NCBI GenBank assembly: GCA_030041195.1
Contig: JASHOI010000487.1
Location: 1 to 16,414, forward strand
Reading direction: 5' to 3'
Length of the DNA: 16,414 nucleotides
Source: Streptosporangiaceae bacterium
Lineage (GTDB): Bacteria; Actinomycetota; Actinomycetes; Streptosporangiales; Streptosporangiaceae
Shown: piece after piece, positions 7,116-13,468 of the stretch
How the letters are laid out: every line of letters begins with the position of its first letter
Numbering within the stretch: the first letter of the stretch is position 1
Program-made: the position numbers and the translations under genes
Notes under the pieces: model-generated
What the model saw: only the letters and a program-made list of their open reading frames with translations
Told to the model about the DNA's origin: nothing
Databases searched by the model: none

Positions 7116-8027
7116 ATGGGAACTACCCCAGTTACCGACAGCCCGCCAGGCGCCGAGCAGCCGCGTTACGGTGCGGACCTGGCGAGATCTCCGGGCGCCG
7201 GGGCACGGCTCTGGCGCGCGGGCACGCACAGGTTCTTGCCGAGCCTGGTGATGGCGGTGATCGGCCTGGCGTTCCTGATGCCGCTCGGCTGGCTGTTGCT
7301 GGCGGCGTTCAATCCGCACGCCTCGTCGGGGATGGCCGCGCCCGCGCTCTCGGTCGCGAACTTCAAGGCGGCGTTCAGCGCTGGCGCGGGCCGGGCGATC
7401 GCGAACAGCCTCTACCTGGCCGGCGTCTCCACGATCGTGGCCACGGTCGTCTCAACGCTCGCCGGATACGTGCTGTCGCGGCATTACCTGCCGCTCAAGG
7501 GCCCGGTGCTGGTCGGCGTGATCTTCCTGACCGGCCTGCCCGTGCCGCTGCTGCTGATCCCCATCTATCAGATGTTCGTTCAGGTCAACTGGCTGAACTC
7601 GCCCTTCTACACCTCGCTCGTGCTAGCGGCGATCTCGGTGCCGTTCGCGATCTGGCTGCTGAAGAACTTCGTCGACCAGGTTCCGCGCGAATTCGAGGAA
7701 GCCGCGGCTATCGAGGGGTCGGGGCAGGTACGGATCCTGATGCGCGTCGTGGTCCCGCTGATCATGCCGGGGATCCTGGTGTCGGCGATATTGACCTTCA
7801 TCAATTCCTGGGGCGCCTTTCTTATCCCGCTGGTGCTGGACTCCAACCCGAACGACACGCCGGGTGCAATCGGGATCTACAACTTCATCACCGCGAATGG
7901 CCAGGTGCACTTCGGGCCGCTGGCAGCCTACGCAATCTTGTTCTCGCTGCCGGTGATCATCTTGTACATCATCAGCTCGCGCTGGCTGAGCGGGGGCTTC
8001 TCATTCGCGGGCGGAATCAAGGGATAG
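7116..8027 (+). CDS. Sugar ABC transporter permease, MalG/UgpE-type (CUT1)
   Basis: 303 residues. ATG 7116 follows AGGAG by 5 bases. After a cytoplasmic tail of about 40 residues comes FLPSLVMAVIGLAFLMPLGW and further membrane segments. The EAA motif is EFEEAAAIEGSG from residue 192, with E195, A196, A197 and G201, followed by VVPLIMPG. The C-terminus ends in a short GFSFAGGIKG tail, typical of MalG-like subunits (ending G-x-x-x-G). It pairs with the permease just upstream and the ATPase just downstream. Confidence 0.92.
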   Translation: MGTTPVTDSPPGAEQPRYGADLARSPGAGARLWRAGTHRFLPSLVMAVIGLAFLMPLGWLLLAAFNPHASSGMAAPALSVANFKAAFSAGAGRAIANSLYLAGVSTIVATVVSTLAGYVLSRHYLPLKGPVLVGVIFLTGLPVPLLLIPIYQMFVQVNWLNSPFYTSLVLAAISVPFAIWLLKNFVDQVPREFEEAAAIEGSGQVRILMRVVVPLIMPGILVSAILTFINSWGAFLIPLVLDSNPNDTPGAIGIYNFITANGQVHFGPLAAYAILFSLPVIILYIISSRWLSGGFSFAGGIKG

Positions 8028-8038
8028 CGGGAGGGCCG

Positions 8039-9133
8039 ATGGCCACCATAAGCCTCGAGGGTGTCACCAAGGCCTTCAAAGGCAAGGTCGCGGTGGACAA
8101 TATCGATCTCGACGCTGTCGACGGACAGTTCCTGATCATCGTCGGCCCGTCCGGGTGCGGCAAAACGACCACGCTGCGCATGCTGGCTGGCTTCGACAAG
8201 CCGAGCCGTGGCGTCGTGCGCATCGGCGGCCAGGTGATGAACGACGTGCCGCCGAAGGACCGGGACGTCGCCATGGTCTTCCAGAACTATGCGCTGCTGC
8301 CACACCTCACCGTCGCCAAGAACCTGGCCTTCGGCATGCGCATCCGGCACGAGTCGCGCAAGACGATCGAACGCGAGGTGACCGCGATCGCCGCGATGCT
8401 CGGCATCGGCGCGCTCCTCGACCGCAAGCCCGCAGAGTTGTCGGGCGGCGAGCGGCAGCGCGTGGCCCTCGGGCGCGCGCTACTCAGGAAGCCGAAGGCG
8501 TTCCTGCTCGACGAGCCGCTGTCGAATCTGGACGCCGCGCTGCGGGCGCAGATGCGGTTCGAGCTGAAGCGGATCCACGCCCAGTTCCCGGTCACCACCG
8601 TTTACGTGACCCACGACCAAGTCGAGGCGATGACGATGGCCGACCAGATCGCCCTGATGAACCACGGTCAGTTGCAGCAGGTGGCGCCGCCCGAGGCGCT
8701 CTACAGCGAGCCATCCAACTCGTTCGTGGCAGGATTCATCGGCAGCCCGAAGATCAACCTTATCCCGGCTCAGGTATCCCGGGGCAGCGAGACCACAACG
8801 ATCCGCGCCCTGTCCTGCCGGATACCGGTGAACGGGGACCTCGGCTCCTTGCTGCGCCGGATGAACGGCGACTCGGTCGTCATCGGGCTGCGGCCCGAGG
8901 AGCTCCGGCCGTGCGCCCCCAGCGCTGACGGGCTACCCGCCTTCCAGGGACAAGTTGAGCTGATCGAGCCACTCGGTTCGGAAACACACGTCGCCCTCCG
9001 CGTCGGCGACCAGACCCTGACTTGCCGCTTCCCGCCCAGGTCAGGCCTTGAAGCCGGCGCCACCATCACCGTCCAGTTCGACCCACAGCAGATGAAGGTG
9101 TTTGACGCCGACAGCGGGATGCGGCTCGGCTGA
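8039..9133 (+). CDS. Sugar ABC transporter ATPase, MalK/UgpC/MsiK-type
   Basis: 364 residues; ATG 8039 follows a GGAGGG placed 3-4 bases upstream. Walker A GPSGCGKT is at 36-43, Q-loop Gln82 in VFQNYALLP, signature LSGGERQR at 134-141, Walker B FLLDEP at 155-160 with Glu159, and H-loop His192 in THDQVEAM. About 120 residues after residue 240 form the OB/TOBE regulatory domain of sugar-import ATPases. It energises the two permeases just upstream. Many actinobacterial CUT1 importers have no local ATPase and share a distant MsiK, so a dedicated copy here is notable. Confidence 0.94.
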   Translation: MATISLEGVTKAFKGKVAVDNIDLDAVDGQFLIIVGPSGCGKTTTLRMLAGFDKPSRGVVRIGGQVMNDVPPKDRDVAMVFQNYALLPHLTVAKNLAFGMRIRHESRKTIEREVTAIAAMLGIGALLDRKPAELSGGERQRVALGRALLRKPKAFLLDEPLSNLDAALRAQMRFELKRIHAQFPVTTVYVTHDQVEAMTMADQIALMNHGQLQQVAPPEALYSEPSNSFVAGFIGSPKINLIPAQVSRGSETTTIRALSCRIPVNGDLGSLLRRMNGDSVVIGLRPEELRPCAPSADGLPAFQGQVELIEPLGSETHVALRVGDQTLTCRFPPRSGLEAGATITVQFDPQQMKVFDADSGMRLG

Positions 9134-9225
9134 CCGGCCCGGCACGCCCGCAAAGCACGTCAGATCACGCATGTCAAAGGAACGACACGGCTACCGCCAC
9201 GAGCAGATGAAAGGGCAGCGGCATC

Positions 9226-10638
9226 ATGACTAGACACAGAACTTCCCACCGCATTCGGCTGGTGGCTGCGGTCGCCGCAGCCACGCTCGGCGCGACCGTA
9301 CTCGCGGCTTGCGGCAGCTCCTCGGGCTCGGGCGGCAGCAGCTCGAGCGGGAAAACGCTGACGGTCCTGTTCTCCAACAACTACGTGTTCAACTCCGACG
9401 CCCTCGCCAACCAGTGGTGGGGGAACATCGCCAAGCAGTGGAAGAGGCTGTACCCGGATGTGAAGCTCAACCTGCTCGGCACCGGCGGGACCGACGTTGA
9501 CCTGATGAACAAGGCCGCGGTGATGTTCCGCAGCCCATCCACCACGCCGGACGTGATCCAGCTGCCCACAACCTACGTGGGCGAATTCGCCGGTTCCGGC
9601 TATCTGCTGCCGCTCAACCAATACCTGAGCGGCAGCTCGGCGCCGGCCTTCTGGACCGGGATGCCAAAGGGCGTGCAGCAAATAAGCACGATCGACGGGC
9701 AGGTCTACGCGGTCAACGCCGGCAACAACGACTCGGCGATCCTGTACAACAAGCCCATGCTTGAAAAGGCGGGTATCAAGATGCCATGGCAGCCCAAAAC
9801 CTGGCAGGACATCCTGACCGCCGCGGAGGCGGTGAAGAAGGCCGATCCGGGTGTTTGGCCGCTCTGGCTGGCAGCGGGCGTGGCGGCCGGGCCGACGAAC
9901 GTTCTGCAGGGCATCGGCAACCTGATCGATGGCTCCGCGAACCCCACGATGTTCGACAGCAAAACCGGCAAGTGGGTGGTGAACAGCCCAGGCCTGCGCG
10001 CCACGCTGCAGTTTTACAAGACCATATCGGAAGACGGGCTGAACGCCCCCACCTCCCAGCTGTTCCGCACCGACTCCGTGGGCCAGCCACCGCTGCTGAT
10101 GGCGCAGGGCAAGCTGGCCATCTCCATCGGCTCCAACTGGTACCCGACTGTGTGGGTGCAGTCCAATTCAGGCGCGCCCTGGCCCCAGGGAGCAACGAAG
10201 GTCGGCGTGGCGCCGATCCCGACGGAGAATGGGCAGGCACCCGGCGCAGCCTCGACGATCGGCGGCTGGGCCTACGCGATTTCCAAGGCATCGAAGAACG
10301 ACACCATGGCCTGGAACTTCATCAAGCTGGCGCAGGACCCGACCAACCAGCTGGACACCGCACTGTGGTCCGGTTTCGTTCCGCCGGATCTGACCGTTGG
10401 CGAGCAGGCTCCGTTCGTGAACTACGCTCCGCCATTCCAGGCAGCGTTCAACCTGTACTCCAAGTACGGCGTGCCGCTGCCGAACGACACCAATTTCACC
10501 GTCTACGCCCGGGCGCTGAACACCGTCACCGGCGACTTCGCGCAGAATCCGGGCACGAGCATCAGTTCGGCGCTGGCCACGATGTCCAGCCTTGTCACGC
10601 AGCAACTCGGGTCGAGCAGCGTGGAGACGCAACCTTAA
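9226..10638 (+). CDS. Sugar ABC transporter substrate-binding lipoprotein
   Basis: 470 residues. The N-terminus has basic residues, a hydrophobic stretch and the lipobox VLAAC with Cys29, then a Ser/Gly-rich linker to about residue 43, marking a membrane-anchored exported lipoprotein. The body resembles family 1 solute-binding proteins for sugars: KTLTVLFSNNYV at the mature start, QWWGNIAKQWKRLYPDVKLN, a YAVNAGNNDSAILYNKPMLE region and GGWAYAISKASKN near 340. The ligand is unknown; aromatic residues are plentiful. ATG 9226 has AAAGGG 10 bases upstream. It follows the ATPase by a 92-base gap with no clear promoter or terminator. Being last in the importer set is unusual, since the binding protein more often precedes the permeases. 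Confidence 0.92.
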   Translation: MTRHRTSHRIRLVAAVAAATLGATVLAACGSSSGSGGSSSSGKTLTVLFSNNYVFNSDALANQWWGNIAKQWKRLYPDVKLNLLGTGGTDVDLMNKAAVMFRSPSTTPDVIQLPTTYVGEFAGSGYLLPLNQYLSGSSAPAFWTGMPKGVQQISTIDGQVYAVNAGNNDSAILYNKPMLEKAGIKMPWQPKTWQDILTAAEAVKKADPGVWPLWLAAGVAAGPTNVLQGIGNLIDGSANPTMFDSKTGKWVVNSPGLRATLQFYKTISEDGLNAPTSQLFRTDSVGQPPLLMAQGKLAISIGSNWYPTVWVQSNSGAPWPQGATKVGVAPIPTENGQAPGAASTIGGWAYAISKASKNDTMAWNFIKLAQDPTNQLDTALWSGFVPPDLTVGEQAPFVNYAPPFQAAFNLYSKYGVPLPNDTNFTVYARALNTVTGDFAQNPGTSISSALATMSSLVTQQLGSSSVETQP

Positions 10639-10645
10639 CCGGGCA

Positions 10646-10678
10646 GCGGGCTCGCCGGGCATACCCCTGCGAGCCCGC
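10646..10678 (+). terminator. Strong hairpin after the binding-protein gene
   Basis: GCGGGCTCGC (10646-10655) and GCGAGCCCGC (10669-10678) form a perfect 10-bp GC-rich stem with a 13-base loop. It begins 7 bases after the binding-protein stop. No U-tract follows, which is common in actinobacteria. It is probably a terminator or a 3' stabiliser that lets only part of the transcript reach the regulator gene. Confidence 0.55.
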
Positions 10679-10688
10679 ACCGCTGAGT

Positions 10689-10714
10689 CGGCGGCGTGCC
10701 CGGCGCAGCCGCCG
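10689..10714 (+). terminator. Second, weaker hairpin before the regulator gene
   Basis: CGGCGGC (10689-10695) and GCCGCCG (10708-10714) can pair over 7 bp with a 12-base loop, followed by TCTTA. It lies between the strong hairpin and the regulator's ribosome site, so it could act as a tandem terminator or attenuator. In DNA this GC-rich, such dyads also occur by chance. Confidence 0.3.
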
Positions 10715-10735
10715 TCTTAGCAGAAAGGATCTCGA

Positions 10736-11728
10736 ATGGCCGGAACGGACACGCACAGGGGCGGGTCGGGCATGCCACCGCGCAGGGTGACCGTTTCCGG
10801 CTTGATGGCCAGGGCAGCCCGGCTGCACTACGAATTCGGGCTGACGCACGAGGACACGGCGGCTGCCCTTGGGGTCTCCCGGGTGAAGGTGACCAGGCTG
10901 CTCAAGCAGGCACGCCAGGCGGGCATCGTGAAGATCACGGTGATCTCCGACGTGAGCCCGTTCGCGGAACTCGAGGACCGGCTGGCCGGCCAGACCGGGC
11001 TGCGCGAGGCGGTAGTCGTCCCGGTGGCGAACAGCGCCCAGGCCACGCGCAGCATGCTGGCCCGCGGCGCCGCTTCCTACCTGGAGCGGGTGATGCGCGA
11101 CGGCCTGGTGGTCGCCGTCGGGCTGAGCCGGACGATCGCGGAGATGCCGAGTTGGCTGGCCAGTCCGAGGCCAGCCAACTCGGCAAGCTTCGTGTCGCTG
11201 GCCGGCTCGATGCGCACCGGCGGTCAGGGAAGCGGCAATCCGTATCAGGCCACCGACGCGCTCGCCGCGGCCTTCGGCGGGACGGCCGAACACCTGATCG
11301 CCCCGGTGATCGTGCAGAGCCAGGCGGTCGCCGAGCACTTGCGCGCCGACCCGGCCATCGCGCAGACCCTGCAGCGGGCCGCAGCCGCCGACATCGCGTT
11401 CGTCGGCGTAGGCGGCCGCGAGGACCGCATCGATTTCAGTCAGGGGCTCTACATCACCCGCGAGGACTGGGCGCAGCTGCTGGCCGCCGGGATGGTCGGC
11501 GACATCGGTGGGCGGTTCTTCGACCACAACGGGCTGCAGATCAATCAGGACGTGAACCGGCGCGTGATCGCCCTGGAACTCGACGAGTTCGCGAAGATAC
11601 CGGTCCGGGTTATCGCCGCCGCCGGGCCGAGCAAGGTCGACGCGTTGCGCGCCGCGCTGGCCGGCCGCCTGGCTACCGTGCTGGTTACCGACGTCGACAC
11701 CGCACAGGCCCTGCTGGAGCGACCCTAG
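10736..11728 (+). CDS. SorC-family (sugar-binding) transcriptional regulator
   Basis: 330 residues from ATG 10736, with AAAGGA 6 bases upstream; Met13 is an alternative. The helix-turn-helix covers about 20-60, with LTHEDTAAALGVSRVKVTRL at 36-55, the classic SorC/DeoR-like 'T..e.A..LgvS...V.RLl..A...Giv' pattern. The rest (about 70-325) is the SorC sugar-phosphate-binding domain, including VAVGLSRTIAEM near 128 and IAFVGVGGRED near 220. Members bind phosphorylated sugars and usually repress nearby catabolic operons through TGAACA-like sites. The palindrome at 341-377 at the head of this cluster is the likely target. The gene contains an exceptional 17-bp inverted repeat at 11145-11185. Confidence 0.9.
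   Translation: MAGTDTHRGGSGMPPRRVTVSGLMARAARLHYEFGLTHEDTAAALGVSRVKVTRLLKQARQAGIVKITVISDVSPFAELEDRLAGQTGLREAVVVPVANSAQATRSMLARGAASYLERVMRDGLVVAVGLSRTIAEMPSWLASPRPANSASFVSLAGSMRTGGQGSGNPYQATDALAAAFGGTAEHLIAPVIVQSQAVAEHLRADPAIAQTLQRAAAADIAFVGVGGREDRIDFSQGLYITREDWAQLLAAGMVGDIGGRFFDHNGLQINQDVNRRVIALELDEFAKIPVRVIAAAGPSKVDALRAALAGRLATVLVTDVDTAQALLERP
11145..11185. repeat. Perfect 17-bp inverted repeat inside the SorC-type gene
   Basis: TGCCGAGTTGGCTGGCC at 11145-11161 is the exact reverse complement of GGCCAGCCAACTCGGCA at 11169-11185, separated by 7 bases (AGTCCGA). It lies in frame and codes for residues 137-150 (MPSWLASPRPANSA) of the regulator's effector domain. The reading frame is intact. As RNA it would form a very stable hairpin mid-message; as DNA it could be a cruciform or a protein site. 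Confidence 0.85.
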
Positions 11729-11740
11729 GTGCGGGCCGAC

Positions 11741-12250
11741 CTAAGTGGCAGCGGTGCGCACCTCGACGCTCGCGCCCACCTCCGCGAGCCGGCAGCAATC
11801 GTTGTCTTCGGCGTAGCGCAGGCCCTGGACGTTCAGCATGTCGACGCGCGGCGCGCTGATCGGGAACGGCCCCCAGTGCCAGGTGCCGCGGTGCAGGACG
11901 AATGCGTCCTGCGGCTGGAGCAGGAACGCCCGGAGCTTGTCCGCGTCCGCGGGCGAGCCGAACGTGGTATCGGGCGAGGCCACCACGACGACCGCAGGGC
12001 AGTTCAGTACCATCAGCGCCTGGGTATGGGTGCGGTGCCGGAACAACATCTCACAGATCAGGCCGTGCTCGGTGTGCGGCACCTCGTCAGCGTCGTGCCC
12101 GATCAGGTTCAGATGCGCATCGCTCCACTCGAATTCCAGCCTCGCCTTGCCGTCACGGGGGTCGGTGTCCGGCACCGGTACCCATCCGTAAGGAGCCCAT
12201 TCGGCCGGGTCGAATTGCTGTGCGGTGATAGTCGCGGCGGTGTGCTCCAT
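11741..12250 (-). CDS. Ureidoglycolate-lyase-fold (AllA-like) protein
   Basis: 169 residues from an ATG at 12250-12248, preceded by GAGAGGGAT. The length and motifs fit the ureidoglycolate lyase family: an early ITAQQFDPAEWAPYGWVPVP, EMLFRHRTHTQALMVL (68-83), a PxxxVVVVASP strand (85-93), LRAFLLQPQDAFVLHRGTWH (106-125) and a C-terminal VDMLNVQGLRY. AllA splits ureidoglycolate to glyoxylate and urea, but no other allantoin-degradation gene is here. Neighbours handle sugars, so it may be a cupin-like sugar-acid enzyme of the same fold; that is inference. It converges on the SorC gene with 12 bases between stops and diverges from the cupin gene. Confidence 0.72.
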   Translation of the reverse strand: MEHTAATITAQQFDPAEWAPYGWVPVPDTDPRDGKARLEFEWSDAHLNLIGHDADEVPHTEHGLICEMLFRHRTHTQALMVLNCPAVVVVASPDTTFGSPADADKLRAFLLQPQDAFVLHRGTWHWGPFPISAPRVDMLNVQGLRYAEDNDCCRLAEVGASVEVRTAAT

Positions 12251-12355
12251 GCCTGATCCCTCTCCGTCATGGTCGCTAATTCAAATATACAATCGCCGGC
12301 AGCCGAAATCTACAGAAAACCCTCGCTAAGCAGGATTCGGAGAAGGAGCCAGGAG
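12251..12355. promoter_or_regulatory. Divergent promoter region between the AllA-like and cupin genes
   Basis: This 105-base gap is AT-rich in its left half (12275-12293). TACAAT at 12288-12293 is a fair -10 hexamer for the rightward cupin/ThuA set, but no good -35 lies at the right distance, so an alternative sigma factor or an activator may be involved. The cupin's ribosome site AAGGAG is at 12343-12348. I see no copy of the TGAACA operator here. Confidence 0.4.
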
Positions 12356-12739
12356 ATGGACGTCCGCAACATCGCGACCGTACCGCCAACCGTGGAGCAC
12401 AATGGCACCACGCCGGTCTGGTATCTAATGCCGCCGGGCACCATGCGAGACATCACGGGCGGCGGCTCGCTGGAACTGGTCAACGAGTTCGAGATCACCG
12501 GTGGCGGTGCCGTCGACCCACACACGCACCCTACTCACGAGTTTTACTATGTGCTTTACGGGCACGGCACGATGATCGTGGGAGATGAAAGCCGGGAAAT
12601 CGGCCAGGGGGATCTTGTATACATTCCGCCGAACGCCGTGCACAGCCTGGTTGCCAGCAGCGAGCACGCACCGATCAGGTGTTTCTGCTTCGCGATTGCC
12701 TGCCCGGACGCAGGTGAGATCAATTACACGACGCACTGA
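12356..12739 (+). CDS. Single-domain cupin protein
   Basis: 127 residues from ATG 12356, with AAGGAG 7 bases upstream. The longer frame from ATG 12269 lacks a ribosome site and would add a low-complexity leader. Cupin motif 1 supplies His56, His58 and Glu62 in DPHTHPTHEFYYVLYG. Motif 2 supplies His96 in GDLVYIPPNAVH. Together these make a full 3-His/1-Glu metal site, so the protein could be a metal-dependent isomerase, epimerase or oxygenase, or a sugar-binding cupin. Codon use is less GC-biased than in its neighbours (for example a TTT TAC TAT run). It heads the cupin-ThuA-ThuA set, with 53 bases to the next gene. Confidence 0.85.
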   Translation: MDVRNIATVPPTVEHNGTTPVWYLMPPGTMRDITGGGSLELVNEFEITGGGAVDPHTHPTHEFYYVLYGHGTMIVGDESREIGQGDLVYIPPNAVHSLVASSEHAPIRCFCFAIACPDAGEINYTTH

Positions 12740-12745
12740 GCCGGC

Positions 12746-12761
12746 ATAGTTTCCATACTAT
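12746..12761. repeat. ATAGT-N6-ACTAT inverted repeat before the first ThuA gene
   Basis: A perfect 5-bp AT-rich dyad with spacer TTCCAT, starting 7 bases after the cupin stop and 32 bases before the ThuA ATG. Its right arm contains TACTAT (12756-12761), a possible -10 hexamer. It could be an operator with an internal promoter, or chance in this locally AT-rich stretch. Confidence 0.35.
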
Positions 12762-12792
12762 TCACCATAAATCCTTGAAGGGAGCTTGCACA

Positions 12793-13467
12793 ATGCCATC
12801 CGGGCGCGCGCTCGTATTGTGGGGAGGATATCCAGGGCACCAGCCAAGAAAAGCCGTCGAACGGTTTATTCCGTTCCTCGACAAGGCCGGATTCGAGGTT
12901 ATCGTTAAGAACGACCTCGCCGCGTATGCGGATGCCGAGCTGATGTCCGATGTCGCGGTCATACTGCAGAACTGGACCACTGGCGATCTGACCGCCGAAC
13001 AATTTCGCGGGCTTTCCCAGGCCGTGCGATCCGGCACCGGCCTTGTGGGCTGGCATGGCGGCCTTTGCGACGCGTTCCGGCACCTGCCCCCGTACCAGTT
13101 CATGACCGGCGGCCAGTGGCTGGCTCATCCGGGCGGAAGCGAGGCCCGCTATACGATCGACATCACCCCGGGCGGGGCCGCGGATCCCATCATGGCGGGC
13201 ATCGGCTCGTTCTCGATCGTCTCGGAGCAGTACTACCTCGCGGTGGACCCGGCGGTTGAGGTTCTCGCCACCACCACGTTCCGGCATCCGGAGGAGGCGC
13301 CGTGGATCGAGGAGGCGGTTATCCCCGCGGTGTGGCGGAAGCACTGGGACAACGGCCGGGTGTTCTACGCATCCTGGGGACACCAGGCCAGCGACTTCGA
13401 CGTCGAGCCGGCGCGCCTCATCGTCGAGCGCGGCCTGCTCTGGGCAGCCGGGAAACGGAGCCGGTGA
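12793..13467 (+). CDS. ThuA-domain protein (class I glutamine-amidotransferase-like fold), first copy
   Basis: 224 residues from ATG 12793, with GAAGGGAG ending 8 bases upstream; an in-frame TTG at 12775 is less likely. It opens with the strand ALVLWGGYPGHQP. GTGLVGWHGG (81-90) is the family's nucleophile-elbow-like turn, SEQYYL (144-149) the conserved acidic segment and GRVFYASWGHQ (188-198) the C-terminal signature. ThuA was named from rhizobial trehalose utilisation, and family members are found with keto-glycoside metabolism genes. The reaction is not settled for most members. The next gene starts 1 base after this stop, so the two ThuA proteins are probably made together and may form a heteromer. 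Confidence 0.85.
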   Translation: MPSGRALVLWGGYPGHQPRKAVERFIPFLDKAGFEVIVKNDLAAYADAELMSDVAVILQNWTTGDLTAEQFRGLSQAVRSGTGLVGWHGGLCDAFRHLPPYQFMTGGQWLAHPGGSEARYTIDITPGGAADPIMAGIGSFSIVSEQYYLAVDPAVEVLATTTFRHPEEAPWIEEAVIPAVWRKHWDNGRVFYASWGHQASDFDVEPARLIVERGLLWAAGKRSR

Positions 13468-13468
13468 G

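Noticed and set aside
9172..9177. A leftward TTGACA hexamer in the gap before the binding-protein gene.
   Set aside because: It points antisense into the ATPase gene, and I found no fitting -10 hexamer for it.
341..11728. An lsr-like autoinducer-2 system (SorC-type regulator with TGAACA site, FGGY kinase, ABC importer, aldolase).
   Set aside because: The importer is CUT1 MalFGK-type, not the CUT2 LsrACDB type. The aldolase is class II rather than LsrF-like class I, there is no LsrG, and a GH4 glycosidase is present. The resemblance is in logic only.
11726..11743. TAGGT-N8-ACCTA as a bidirectional terminator between the SorC and AllA-like genes.
   Set aside because: The stem is only 5 bp with AT pairs and overlaps the stop codons. 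It is too weak to call a terminator.
11741..12250. An allantoin/purine degradation locus.
   Set aside because: Only the AllA-fold gene is present. No allantoinase, allantoicase, urease or uricase gene is in the window.
12775..12792. A TTG start for the first ThuA gene.
   Set aside because: ATG 12793 has a well-placed GAAGGGAG; the TTG lies within or next to that site.
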